In this document: one piece after another, positions 1 through 6,306 of the stretch
Position numbering within the stretch: position 1 is the first letter of the stretch
How the letters are laid out: each line of letters starts with the position of its first letter
Source of the DNA: an uncultured Gemella sp.
GTDB taxonomy: Bacteria; Bacillota; Bacilli; Staphylococcales; Gemellaceae
Direction of reading: 5' to 3'
Assembly: GCA_900555985.1 (NCBI GenBank)
Contig: USNF01000029.1
Coordinates: forward strand, 1 to 10,400
Length of the DNA: 10,400 bases
Notes under the pieces: model-generated
What the model was told of the DNA's origin: nothing
Seen by the model: the letters and a program-made list of their open reading frames with translations, nothing else
The model's database searches: none
Program-made: the position numbers and the translations under genes

Positions 1-3
1 AAA

Positions 4-39
4 ATGGATGCCTCCTGTAAATTACAGGATAACATCCAT
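4..39 (-). terminator. Two-tier hairpin, possible operon terminator
   Basis: ATGGATG (4-10) pairs with CATCCAT (33-39). Inside it TCCTGTA (13-19) pairs with TACAGGA (23-29) around an AAT triloop, with a 2/3-nt internal loop between the stems. Read on the minus strand, the outer stem runs straight into TTTT at the window edge, whereas on the plus strand it is followed by AAGTTTAAAC with no T-run. This fits an intrinsic terminator for the minus-strand operon whose last gene stops at 84. The T-tract is cut by the window edge, so its length is unknown. Confidence 0.5.
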
Positions 40-83
40 AAGTTTAAACTAAATATATATGTGTCCAGAATTTTGGGTACACA

Positions 84-410
84 TCATTTGTATATCTCAT
101 CTTTTATTATATTTACTATTTCTCCAATTTCTTCATTTACATGTTTATCAAATTCTTCTTTAGTTATTAATTCATCTGAATGAGCTTCTGAATATCCCAT
201 AATAACTGATAATGAATTTTTTACTTTATGAAGCATTATTTTTTTCTTTTGTTCATTTTTATCAAGAGCAGTACTTTTTAAATATATAAGAAAAATATTT
301 ACTGGCAATAAGATAAATAATGGTATAAGTGAAATTTTATACCATAGTGAAAGAATTAAAAATATTATAATAAGTGCATTTACAATAAATAAACTAGTCA
401 TACTTTTCAT
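84..410 (-). CDS. Small membrane protein with a lone histidine-kinase-type H-box (DHp-like) helix pair
   Basis: I do not recognise this 108-residue protein by name. It has two hydrophobic segments (about residues 6-22 and 26-44) with a very short connection, then a basic linker and a soluble helix around HKVKNSLSVIMGYSE (residues 61-75). That matches the H-box of histidine kinase dimerisation domains (typically HExKNPLxxIxGYxE), with His61 at the phospho-acceptor position. A second helix (about 84-107) could complete a DHp hairpin. No N, G1 or G2 box of an ATPase domain follows. The acidic residue usual after the His is Lys62, and the usual Pro is Ser66. The start at 410 lies inside the end of rsmI (17-nt overlap). 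It has no well-spaced Shine-Dalgarno (an AGAGG lies 15 nt upstream), so translation is probably coupled to rsmI; Met4 at 401 is an alternative start. The role is unknown: phosphotransfer partner, kinase adaptor or decayed kinase are all possible. Confidence 0.7.
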   Translation of the reverse strand: MKSMTSLFIVNALIIIFLILSLWYKISLIPLFILLPVNIFLIYLKSTALDKNEQKKKIMLHKVKNSLSVIMGYSEAHSDELITKEEFDKHVNEEIGEIVNIIKDEIYK

Positions 411-1224
411 GATATAAACTATAAACCTCTTTTTTATTTATTCCAAATTCTTTTGCAGTATTTTTTATTGCTTCAGATTTTTTTTCACCATTTTGCACTT
501 TATTATAAATAATTTCGACTATATCTTCTAAATTTATTTCTTTATTTTCTTCTACTTTATTAGGCGATATTATAACTACAAATTCACCTTTTTCTTTAAT
601 ATCTTCACCTAATCTAGCTAATATATTTTCTGCTGATTGTGTTTCTATTTGCTCAAACATTTTTGTTATTTCTCTAGCTACAGAAATTTCACGTGTTGGC
701 TCAATTTTAGCTATTTCTGTTACTAGATTTTTAACTCTATGAGGTGATTCATAAATAATACCTGTAGTTTTTTCTTTTAAAATAAATTCTAGTTTTTGTT
801 TTAAATCTTTTGATTTTCTTGGTAAGAATCCATAAAAAGTATAGTTATATGACTCTATACCACTTGAAACTAATGCTGTTAATCCTGCATTTGCTCCTGG
901 TAAAGTTGTTACTGATAATCCTTGTTCTTTTATCTTTCTTACTAGTGTATATCCAGGATCAGAAATACAAGGCATTCCTGCATCGGTAACAAGTGCTACT
1001 TCTAGATTATCATGTAGATATTCAATTATTTTATTACTCATTTTATCTTCATTATGTTCATGATAACTTATTAATTTTTTCCCAGTTATTTCATAATGAT
1101 TTAATAACTTTTGTGTATTTCTAGTATCTTCACAAGCTATTATATCAGCATTTTTCAATACTTTTAATGCTCTTAATGTAATATCCTCTAAGTTCCCTAT
1201 AGGAGTAGCTACTAAATATAACAT
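394..1224 (-). CDS. rsmI: 16S rRNA (cytidine(1402)-2'-O)-methyltransferase RsmI
   Basis: This 276-residue protein is the usual size for RsmI, which uses S-adenosylmethionine to 2'-O-methylate C1402 in the decoding centre of 16S rRNA. Diagnostic blocks of this tetrapyrrole-methylase-fold family are present in order: LVATPIGNLEDIT (4-16), ACEDTRNT (30-37), VTDAGMPCISDPG (79-91), LPGANAGLTALVSSG (108-122), YGFLPRK (131-137) and YESPHR (158-163). The family more often reads DAGTP where this has DAGMP. The start is supported by AAGGAG 8 nt upstream. Its ATG shares one base with the yazA stop (TAATG), indicating translational coupling. The order yabB-yazA-rsmI matches Bacillus. The start of the following H-box membrane protein lies within its last codons. 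Confidence 0.95.
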   Translation of the reverse strand: MLYLVATPIGNLEDITLRALKVLKNADIIACEDTRNTQKLLNHYEITGKKLISYHEHNEDKMSNKIIEYLHDNLEVALVTDAGMPCISDPGYTLVRKIKEQGLSVTTLPGANAGLTALVSSGIESYNYTFYGFLPRKSKDLKQKLEFILKEKTTGIIYESPHRVKNLVTEIAKIEPTREISVAREITKMFEQIETQSAENILARLGEDIKEKGEFVVIISPNKVEENKEINLEDIVEIIYNKVQNGEKKSEAIKNTAKEFGINKKEVYSLYHEKYD

Positions 1225-1538
1225 TACTTTTTCTCCTTAATTTTTTTATTTAATTCTTTTATTTTTTTAATTTTATCATCTTGTAATTTTTCTTTTATAT
1301 ATTGCTCTTTTTGCTTGCGAGTGAACTTTTTAAATGCACTCTCTGCTTTTGTCGCATCACTTTTTGATGTGAATTCTTCATAATATACTAACGTTACTGG
1401 CACTCGTACTCGAGTATATTTTGCACCCTTTTTATTATTATGTGCTTTTATTCTTCTTACTAAATCTGTTGTATAACCTGTATAAAGTGTATTATCAATA
1501 CATTTTACAACATACATATAACTATTAGTCAATTCCAT
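1224..1538 (-). CDS. yazA: YazA-type GIY-YIG domain protein
   Basis: This is a small single-domain member of the UPF0213/YazA family of GIY-YIG proteins. From the chosen start it has 104 residues. YVVKC (9-13) and LYTGYTTDL (18-26) form the GIY-YIG beta hairpin, followed by the conserved arginines in VRRIKAHN (27-34) and the Glu of AESAF (65-69). The fold is that of a nuclease, but the cellular role of YazA is not established. The frame is open back to 1577. I prefer the ATG at 1538 because the Bacillus YazA also starts a few residues before YVVKC, and because GGAAAGG lies just upstream, whereas the ATG at 1577 has no ribosome binding site. This start overlaps the end of yabB by 14 nt. The C-terminal tail, from about residue 85, is mostly Lys, Glu and Ile. 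Confidence 0.88.
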   Translation of the reverse strand: MELTNSYMYVVKCIDNTLYTGYTTDLVRRIKAHNNKKGAKYTRVRVPVTLVYYEEFTSKSDATKAESAFKKFTRKQKEQYIKEKLQDDKIKKIKELNKKIKEKK

Positions 1539-2259
1539 ATACCCTTTCCATCTCTTTAGTATAACTTCCATCTTCATTATAAATATAAAACGGCTGTTCT
1601 ACCTTTATATCGCTTACTTTAGAAATACTTCCTTCTACTAAAACTATCTTACTATTTTCACTACTTTTATTACTATATACAAATCGTATTCTTTTAATAG
1701 CCAGACCATTTTTTTCACATTCCGATATTATATCAGATATACGATAGGTTCTGTGAACTAAAGAAAATTTTCCATTCTGTTTTAATAAATACTTAATAGA
1801 TTTGATAATATCACTAAGATTGCATAATATTTCATGTCGCGAAATATTATGGTTATTTTTTTCGCGTTGATTTGGCATATTTTCAACTGGAAAATATGGT
1901 GGATTGCAAATTACATAATCATATGATGAAGGCATATAATAATTTTTCACTTCTTTTATATCACCACATCTAACATCAATATTATTAGTAAGATCATTTA
2001 ATTCTAAGCTTTTTTTAGTTAGTTCAACCAAGTCTTCTTGTATCTCTAACATACTTATTCGTGCCCTACTTCTTTCACGTAAGATAATAGATATACCACC
2101 ATTACCACTGCATAATTCTATAATATTTTTTTTAGGATTAAGTGGTACATTAGCAAAATATGGCAATAAAAAAGAATCTGTCGACATGCTATAATGATCT
2201 TTTTTTTGAAATATTTTATAATTTTTTGATACCGTATCTATTCTTAAATCTTCATTCAT
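1525..2259 (-). CDS. yabB: tRNA1(Val) (adenine(37)-N6)-methyltransferase family protein (YabB/TrmN6-like)
   Basis: This is a class I SAM-dependent methyltransferase of the YabB/TrmN6 group, whose E. coli member methylates N6 of A37 in tRNA1(Val). Visible motifs are the SAM-binding glycine loop ELCSGNGG (residues 48-55), an acidic end of strand 2 (LEIQ, 71-74), a CGD motif (98-100) and the catalytic NPPY (119-122) typical of adenine-N6 and other amino methylases. Length from the chosen start is 244 residues, normal for the family. The frame extends to an ATG at 2271, but the ATG at 2259 is better placed: GAGG lies 6 nt upstream, and the ATG comes one base after the holB stop. The tRNA target is assigned from the family and could differ. 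Confidence 0.9.
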   Translation of the reverse strand: MNEDLRIDTVSKNYKIFQKKDHYSMSTDSFLLPYFANVPLNPKKNIIELCSGNGGISIILRERSRARISMLEIQEDLVELTKKSLELNDLTNNIDVRCGDIKEVKNYYMPSSYDYVICNPPYFPVENMPNQREKNNHNISRHEILCNLSDIIKSIKYLLKQNGKFSLVHRTYRISDIISECEKNGLAIKRIRFVYSNKSSENSKIVLVEGSISKVSDIKVEQPFYIYNEDGSYTKEMERVYGID

Positions 2260-2260
2260 A

Positions 2261-3100
2261 TTAAGCCTCATTTAAAAATTCTAAACTATTATTATCTAAT
2301 ATAATAGAAAAGAGAAATTTTTCCAATACTAGAACTGCAGAAACATTATTCTTAATATCATTTATCCCAAGCAAGACTTTTTCTTGTACTGAACTAATAT
2401 TATTCACATCTTTATTATTATCTATAGATAAATAAGCTAGAGTAATCTTTTTATTTAATAATGTGAAATACGATAATATATCTTCTTTATTTTTTAGTTT
2501 TTCTAATAAGTATATATTTGCAATATGAGGTTTTCTAGAAAATCTCTTTAAAAATTCATAATGATATTCTAATAAATTTTCATCAATTTCCTCGGTAATT
2601 TCTTCCCTACTCCCAATTAGCTTAACTTGTTGACAACGTGAAATTATTGTTGGAAGTACAGCACTAATATTTTTACAACTTAATATAGCTATAATATCAT
2701 CTTCTGGTTCTTCTAAAAATTTTAACAAACTATTTGAAGCTTGTTCTGTCATTTTTTCAATTTCTTTTATCCAATAAATTTTCTTACCATAGAAAGATTT
2801 TACACTAAGTTCTGATTTTAAGTTTTGAATATCTTCTTTTTTTATAGAAGTATCACTTTCGATAATATAAAAGTCAACATAGTTATTGTGCTCTATACTT
2901 TGACAACTTTTACATTTTCCGCAATTATAAAATTCTTTATCTTTATTTTCTAAACAAAAAATAGATTTAACAAATTGCAAAATGAATTCATCACAATATA
3001 AACTATCCTCGCCTACCATTAGGTAAGCATGGGATAGTTTATTTGTTTTTAATGCATTTGTTAAAGATTTTATTGCAATACTATCTTTACTAAAGTTCAT
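2261..3100 (-). CDS. holB: DNA polymerase III delta' subunit
   Basis: HolB is the delta-prime subunit of the clamp loader that opens and loads the sliding clamp during replication. The 279-residue protein shows the AAA+ delta'/DnaX fold: KLSHAYLMVG (21-30) at the start of domain 1, a four-cysteine zinc module (Cys49, Cys60, Cys63, Cys66), then SLLKFLEEPED (124-134) and the SRC sensor motif (154-156). The P-loop position (about 30-36, GEDSLYC) has lost the GxxGxGK signature. A degenerate P-loop is known for some delta' proteins, which do not hydrolyse ATP, so this is not evidence of decay. The start overlaps the end of tmk by 11 nt. A GGAAGGA ribosome binding site lies 9 nt upstream. The neighbours tmk and yabB match the conserved Firmicute cluster. 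Confidence 0.93.
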   Translation of the reverse strand: MNFSKDSIAIKSLTNALKTNKLSHAYLMVGEDSLYCDEFILQFVKSIFCLENKDKEFYNCGKCKSCQSIEHNNYVDFYIIESDTSIKKEDIQNLKSELSVKSFYGKKIYWIKEIEKMTEQASNSLLKFLEEPEDDIIAILSCKNISAVLPTIISRCQQVKLIGSREEITEEIDENLLEYHYEFLKRFSRKPHIANIYLLEKLKNKEDILSYFTLLNKKITLAYLSIDNNKDVNNISSVQEKVLLGINDIKNNVSAVLVLEKFLFSIILDNNSLEFLNEA

Positions 3101-3716
3101 TTTTTAAAAATCCTTCCACTATTTCAAGTGCATCTTTTTCTACATTTTCATAAGTTTGATTAGCATCAACTACTTTTATACGATTGCTATATTCTTCAGA
3201 AAGTTCATCATAACCATGTTTCACACTTTTATAGAAACTTAAATCTTCTTGGTCCATTCTATTATTTTCGTCTCTACCTTTTGTTCGACTTAAGCCAACT
3301 TCGACATCAACTTTAAAATATAGTGTTAAATCTGGTTCAAGTCCATCTGTTGCATATTTATTAATATCAATTATATCTTGTTTATCAAGTCCTCTTCCGT
3401 AAGATTGATATGCAATTGAACTGTCAACAAAACGATCACAAATTACAATATATCCATCTTCAACATAAGGAATAATTTTCTTTACAATATGATCTCTTCG
3501 ACTCGCACAAAATAATAAACTTTCAGTTTTAGCATCTATTTCATAAGTTTTATCAAAAAGTAATTCTCTTACTTTTTCACTAAATTCTGTTCCTCCTGGT
3601 TCACGAGTAGTTATAACTTTATATCCTTTATCTTTTAAATACTGTGTTAAAAAGTTTATAAAAGTAGTTTTCCCAGAACCATCAGAACCCTCTACAGTTA
3701 TGAATTTCCCTCTCAT
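3090..3716 (-). CDS. tmk: Thymidylate kinase (dTMP kinase)
   Basis: Tmk phosphorylates dTMP to dTDP in the cytoplasm, an essential step in dTTP supply. The 208-residue protein is standard length. It has the P-loop GSDGSGKT (10-17), the dTMP-binding TREPGGT (37-43), DRFVDSSIAYQ (94-104) and an arginine-containing lid (about 144-158, RTKGRDENNRMDQED). The lid carries Arg residues while the P-loop has no Arg after GSDG, which resembles the type II (E. coli-like) arrangement common in bacteria. The ATG at 3716 has AAAGG 7 nt upstream. Only 12 nt separate it from the aminotransferase stop, so the two are probably cotranscribed. holB begins inside its last codons. Confidence 0.97.
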   Translation of the reverse strand: MRGKFITVEGSDGSGKTTFINFLTQYLKDKGYKVITTREPGGTEFSEKVRELLFDKTYEIDAKTESLLFCASRRDHIVKKIIPYVEDGYIVICDRFVDSSIAYQSYGRGLDKQDIIDINKYATDGLEPDLTLYFKVDVEVGLSRTKGRDENNRMDQEDLSFYKSVKHGYDELSEEYSNRIKVVDANQTYENVEKDALEIVEGFLKNEL

Positions 3717-3728
3717 AAAATAACCTTT

Positions 3729-4907
3729 CTATTTTTTTATAAACTGTGAAATTCTTTCTACAGCTTCTTTTATATTTTCCATGCTTGTTGCATAACTAAT
3801 TCTAAAATAATTATCATAAGCTTTACCAAAAGCAGTACCAGGAATTACTCCTACACGTGCTTCTTTAGCTAATAATTTACAAAATTCCATAGCTCCTAGA
3901 TGTTGATATTTTGCTGGAATTTTAGCAAAGATATAGAAAGCTCCATCAATTTCAGGTATTTCGAATCCTAATCCTCGTAATCTAGGGACCATATAGTCTT
4001 TTCTTTCTCTATATGTTTCAATCATATTTTTATTGTATTTATCTACATTTTCATCTGATAGTGCTTTTACTGCAGCATCTTGAATAAATGTAGCAGCTCC
4101 TGAAACTGTAAATAAGTGGAATACTCCAATTTTTCTAATCATAGCTAATGGAGCAGCGATAAACCCAACTCTCCAACCAGTCATCGCATGTGATTTTGAT
4201 AATCCACTAATTAGAATAGTTTGCTCAGGAATAAATTCAGCTAATGAAGTATGTTTATAATTATATGTAATATCACCGTATATTTCATCACTAATTACAA
4301 AAATATCATATTTAGCTAATACATCAGCTATTGCTTTTACTTCATCTCTAGTGTATGATACACCACTTGGATTATTTGGATAATTTATTAATATAGCTTT
4401 CGTGTCTTTATTTTCTTCTAAAGCTTTTTCTAGAACATCAGGTTGTAATTTAAATTCACTGTCTACTGTGTCAATAAATTCAATATTACATTTATTTAAA
4501 ATTCCTACCCCTTCATATGCAGAAAAGTATGGAGTAACTATTAAAATTTTATCACCTTCATTTGTTACTGCAGATATAGAGTGTTCAATTGCTGCTGATG
4601 CACCAATAGTAACAATTATTTCATCTGCTGAATAATCTAAATTATATCTATCTTTTAAGTTTTTTGTCCATGCACTACGTAATGGTTCTATACCATTATT
4701 TACAGAATAATGTGTTCTATTATTATCTAATGCAAGTTTTGCAGCTTCTTTTATTTCCTCAGCAGTATCAAAATCTGGTTCCCCCAATGTAAGTTTGATA
4801 ATACCATCTATACTAGAAGCATATCTATCAAATTCACGAATTGGTGAACCTGTTAAATTAGCTAAAGATGTATTAAATTTATTTTCTAGTGATTTCTTAA
4901 TTTCCAT
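3729..4907 (-). CDS. Class I PLP-dependent aminotransferase (PatA/AraT-like)
   Basis: This is a cytoplasmic fold-type I aminotransferase of 392 residues, typical for the family. The PLP Schiff-base lysine is Lys238 in SGLSKSHAMTGWRVGF. Other hallmarks are TLGEPDF (39-45), the NYPNNPSG motif that contacts PLP and substrate, SDEIYGD (strand with the PLP-pyridine Asp), and the substrate-carboxylate arginine in YFRISYA near the C-terminus. It resembles PatA (N-acetyl-LL-diaminopimelate aminotransferase) and lactococcal AraT (aromatic aminotransferase), and sequence alone does not decide the substrate. Start: AAGAAGG lies 8 nt upstream of the ATG. It is the promoter-proximal gene of the operon and sits 12 nt before tmk. 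That metabolic-replication pairing differs from Bacillus. The tmk operon is probably read from the promoter just upstream of this gene. Confidence 0.93.
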   Translation of the reverse strand: MEIKKSLENKFNTSLANLTGSPIREFDRYASSIDGIIKLTLGEPDFDTAEEIKEAAKLALDNNRTHYSVNNGIEPLRSAWTKNLKDRYNLDYSADEIIVTIGASAAIEHSISAVTNEGDKILIVTPYFSAYEGVGILNKCNIEFIDTVDSEFKLQPDVLEKALEENKDTKAILINYPNNPSGVSYTRDEVKAIADVLAKYDIFVISDEIYGDITYNYKHTSLAEFIPEQTILISGLSKSHAMTGWRVGFIAAPLAMIRKIGVFHLFTVSGAATFIQDAAVKALSDENVDKYNKNMIETYRERKDYMVPRLRGLGFEIPEIDGAFYIFAKIPAKYQHLGAMEFCKLLAKEARVGVIPGTAFGKAYDNYFRISYATSMENIKEAVERISQFIKK

Positions 4908-4945
4908 ACTTAATGCCTTCTTCCTATATAAATTTTCTTTTTATA

Positions 4946-4954
4946 ATTGTAACA
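4946..4954 (-). promoter_or_regulatory. Extended -10 promoter for the aminotransferase-tmk operon
   Basis: On the minus strand TGTTACAAT (4954 down to 4946) is a TGn-extended -10 element. The -35 position at 17-nt spacing is a poor TTTAAA, as expected for an extended -10 promoter. A start near 4939 would give a leader of about 30 nt before the ribosome binding site and ATG at 4907. It is the only promoter-like signal I see for the seven-gene operon. Confidence 0.5.
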
Positions 4955-5016
4955 TATTTTATATTAAATTTAAAATACTATTTGATTCAACTTTATTCAA
5001 ATACTATTTAATTATG

Positions 5017-5031
5017 TTATTTCAGAACATT
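5017..5031. promoter_or_regulatory. Weak CodY-box-like motif
   Basis: The 15-mer here matches the CodY consensus AATTTTCWGAAAATT at 11 of 15 positions, including the central TTTCAGAA. It lies about 30 bp upstream of a much better copy. Alone it would be unconvincing in such AT-rich DNA. Paired boxes are common at CodY targets. Confidence 0.3.
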
Positions 5032-5061
5032 TTTGAGTAAAGTATTCCGATTTTTGATATA

Positions 5062-5076
5062 AAATTTCAGAAAATT
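5062..5076. promoter_or_regulatory. CodY-binding box upstream of ilvE
   Basis: AAATTTCAGAAAATT matches the CodY consensus AATTTTCWGAAAATT at 14 of 15 positions, with only the third base differing. CodY is the branched-chain-amino-acid and GTP sensing regulator of low-GC Firmicutes, and ilvE is a classic type of target. The box ends 12 bp before the ilvE -35 element and lies between the two divergent aminotransferase promoters, so it could act on either. That CodY exists in this organism is assumed. Confidence 0.65.
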
Positions 5077-5088
5077 TGCCTAAAAGTA

Positions 5089-5117
5089 TTGAAAAAAACT
5101 TTTATTAATATTATAAT
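5089..5117 (+). promoter_or_regulatory. Sigma-A promoter for ilvE
   Basis: TTGAAA (5089-5094), a 17-nt spacer and a perfect TATAAT (5112-5117). Transcription should start near 5124, leaving a leader of roughly 47 nt. That is too short for a T-box, and no T-box sequence is visible. Confidence 0.8.
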
Positions 5118-5170
5118 GTACTGTATAGTAAAAAATATAAACTATTAGATTATTCGAAGGAGATTTTAAA

Positions 5171-6256
5171 ATGAGTAAATTAACAGTTAATGATATCAGA
5201 GTTGAACTTACAAAAACACCAAAAGAAAAAACACCAGACGATAAATTAGGTTTTGGTACAGTATTTACAGACCATATGTTTGTTATGGATTGGACTAGCG
5301 AAAAAGGTTGGTATGATCCTCGTATTGTTCCTTATGGTCCTATTGAAGTAGCACCTTCACTTAATGTATTCCACTATGCACAAAGTATTTTTGAAGGTAT
5401 GAAAGCATACAACGCTAATGGAGAAGCAGTTTTATTTAGACCAGAACAAAACTTCAAACGTTTAAATAAATCAGCTGATCGTATTGCTTTACCTGAATTA
5501 GATGAAGAGTTTGCACTTGCTGCACTTAAAAAACTAATTTCTATCGATAAAGACTGGATTCCTAAATCAGAAGGTACTTCATTATACGTAAGACCATTTT
5601 TATATGGAGCTGAAGAAGCATTAGGAGTTCACCCAAATAACGTTGTTAAATTCTTTATTATTCTATCTCCTTCTGGAAGTTACTTTAAAGCTGGATTACA
5701 ACCAAATAAAATCTATGTAGAGCATGAATATGTTCGTGCTGTTCGTGGTGGATTTGGTTTTGCTAAAACTGCTGGTAACTATGCGGGATCTCTTAAAGGT
5801 CAGAAAAAAGCTCAAGAGCTTGGTTATTCTCAATCTCTATGGTTAGACGGAGTTGAGCAAAAATATATCGAAGAAGGTGGAGCAATGAATATCTTCTTCA
5901 AAATTGATGGAACATTCGTTACTCCAGAACTAAATGGTTCTATCCTTCCAGGTATTACACGTGCTTCAGTAATTGAATTACTTAAATCACTAGGTGAAAA
6001 AGTAGAAGAAAGAAAACTTCCATTAGAAGAAGTATACGAAGCTTATGATAATGGAAAACTTGAAGAAGTATTCTTATGCGGTACTGCAGCTGTAATCGCA
6101 CCTGTAGGAGAATTATTCGATGGTACTAAAAAATTAGAAATCATTAAAGATGATAAACCAGGAGAATGGACTCAAAAACTTTATAACTTATTAACTGGTA
6201 TCCAACTTGGTAAAGTTGAAGATAAATTTGGTTGGGTTGTAAAAGTAGAAGACTAA
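5171..6256 (+). CDS. ilvE: Branched-chain amino acid aminotransferase
   Basis: IlvE is the fold-type IV PLP enzyme that interconverts Leu, Ile and Val with their 2-oxo acids, using 2-oxoglutarate/glutamate. At 361 residues it belongs to the longer BCAT group (about 340-365 residues, as in Firmicutes and mitochondria). Visible marks are FGTVFTDHMFVMDW near the N-terminus, QSIFEGMKAY, SLYVRPFLYG, and the PLP lysine Lys199 within FAKTAGNYAGSLKGQ. These are followed by IEEGGAMNIFF, SILPGITRASVIEL and FLCGTAAVIAPV, which line the phosphate and substrate pockets. AAGGAG lies 8 nt upstream of the ATG. It is a single-gene unit: a strong promoter upstream, a terminator hairpin 13 nt after the stop and a convergent gene beyond. 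A CodY box just upstream suggests repression when branched-chain amino acids are plentiful. Confidence 0.96.
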   Translation: MSKLTVNDIRVELTKTPKEKTPDDKLGFGTVFTDHMFVMDWTSEKGWYDPRIVPYGPIEVAPSLNVFHYAQSIFEGMKAYNANGEAVLFRPEQNFKRLNKSADRIALPELDEEFALAALKKLISIDKDWIPKSEGTSLYVRPFLYGAEEALGVHPNNVVKFFIILSPSGSYFKAGLQPNKIYVEHEYVRAVRGGFGFAKTAGNYAGSLKGQKKAQELGYSQSLWLDGVEQKYIEEGGAMNIFFKIDGTFVTPELNGSILPGITRASVIELLKSLGEKVEERKLPLEEVYEAYDNGKLEEVFLCGTAAVIAPVGELFDGTKKLEIIKDDKPGEWTQKLYNLLTGIQLGKVEDKFGWVVKVED

Positions 6257-6268
6257 TAAATACTAAAG

Positions 6269-6304
6269 AGAAAAGCTTGAAGTAAAAATACTTCAAGCTT
6301 TTCT
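6269..6304. terminator. Bidirectional terminator between ilvE and the first FNT gene
   Basis: A perfect 16-bp stem (6269-6284 with 6289-6304) closes an AAAA loop. The plus-strand 3' arm ends in CTTTTCT, and the minus-strand 3' arm is also pyrimidine-rich (CTTTTCTCTTT). It lies between the ilvE stop (6256) and the convergent FNT stop (6307), so it probably ends both transcripts. Confidence 0.85.
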
Positions 6305-6306
6305 AA

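Noticed and set aside
60..83. Small hairpin TGTGT...ACACA directly after the stop of the H-box protein, as an operon terminator
   Set aside because: Only about 5 pairs plus a bulged CC/GG, with no clean T-run after it on the minus strand. The larger hairpin at 4-39 is the better terminator candidate.
1..83. Continuation of the histidine-kinase-like protein past its TGA (27 open codons to the window edge)
   Set aside because: The translation shows no N-box, G-box or other ATPase motif, and the stretch contains hairpins typical of a gene end. It cannot be fully excluded without the sequence beyond position 1.
4402..4635. Open frame on the plus strand opposite the aminotransferase
   Set aside because: Lies entirely antisense to a well-supported gene, with no ribosome binding site and no recognisable protein features.
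4795..5040. Open frame on the plus strand running from the aminotransferase into the intergenic region
   Set aside because: Antisense over half its length, ends in AT-rich DNA, no family resemblance and no clear start signal.
5118..5170. T-box or other riboswitch controlling ilvE
   Set aside because: The leader is only about 47 nt, with no T-box sequence, specifier stem or terminator hairpin.
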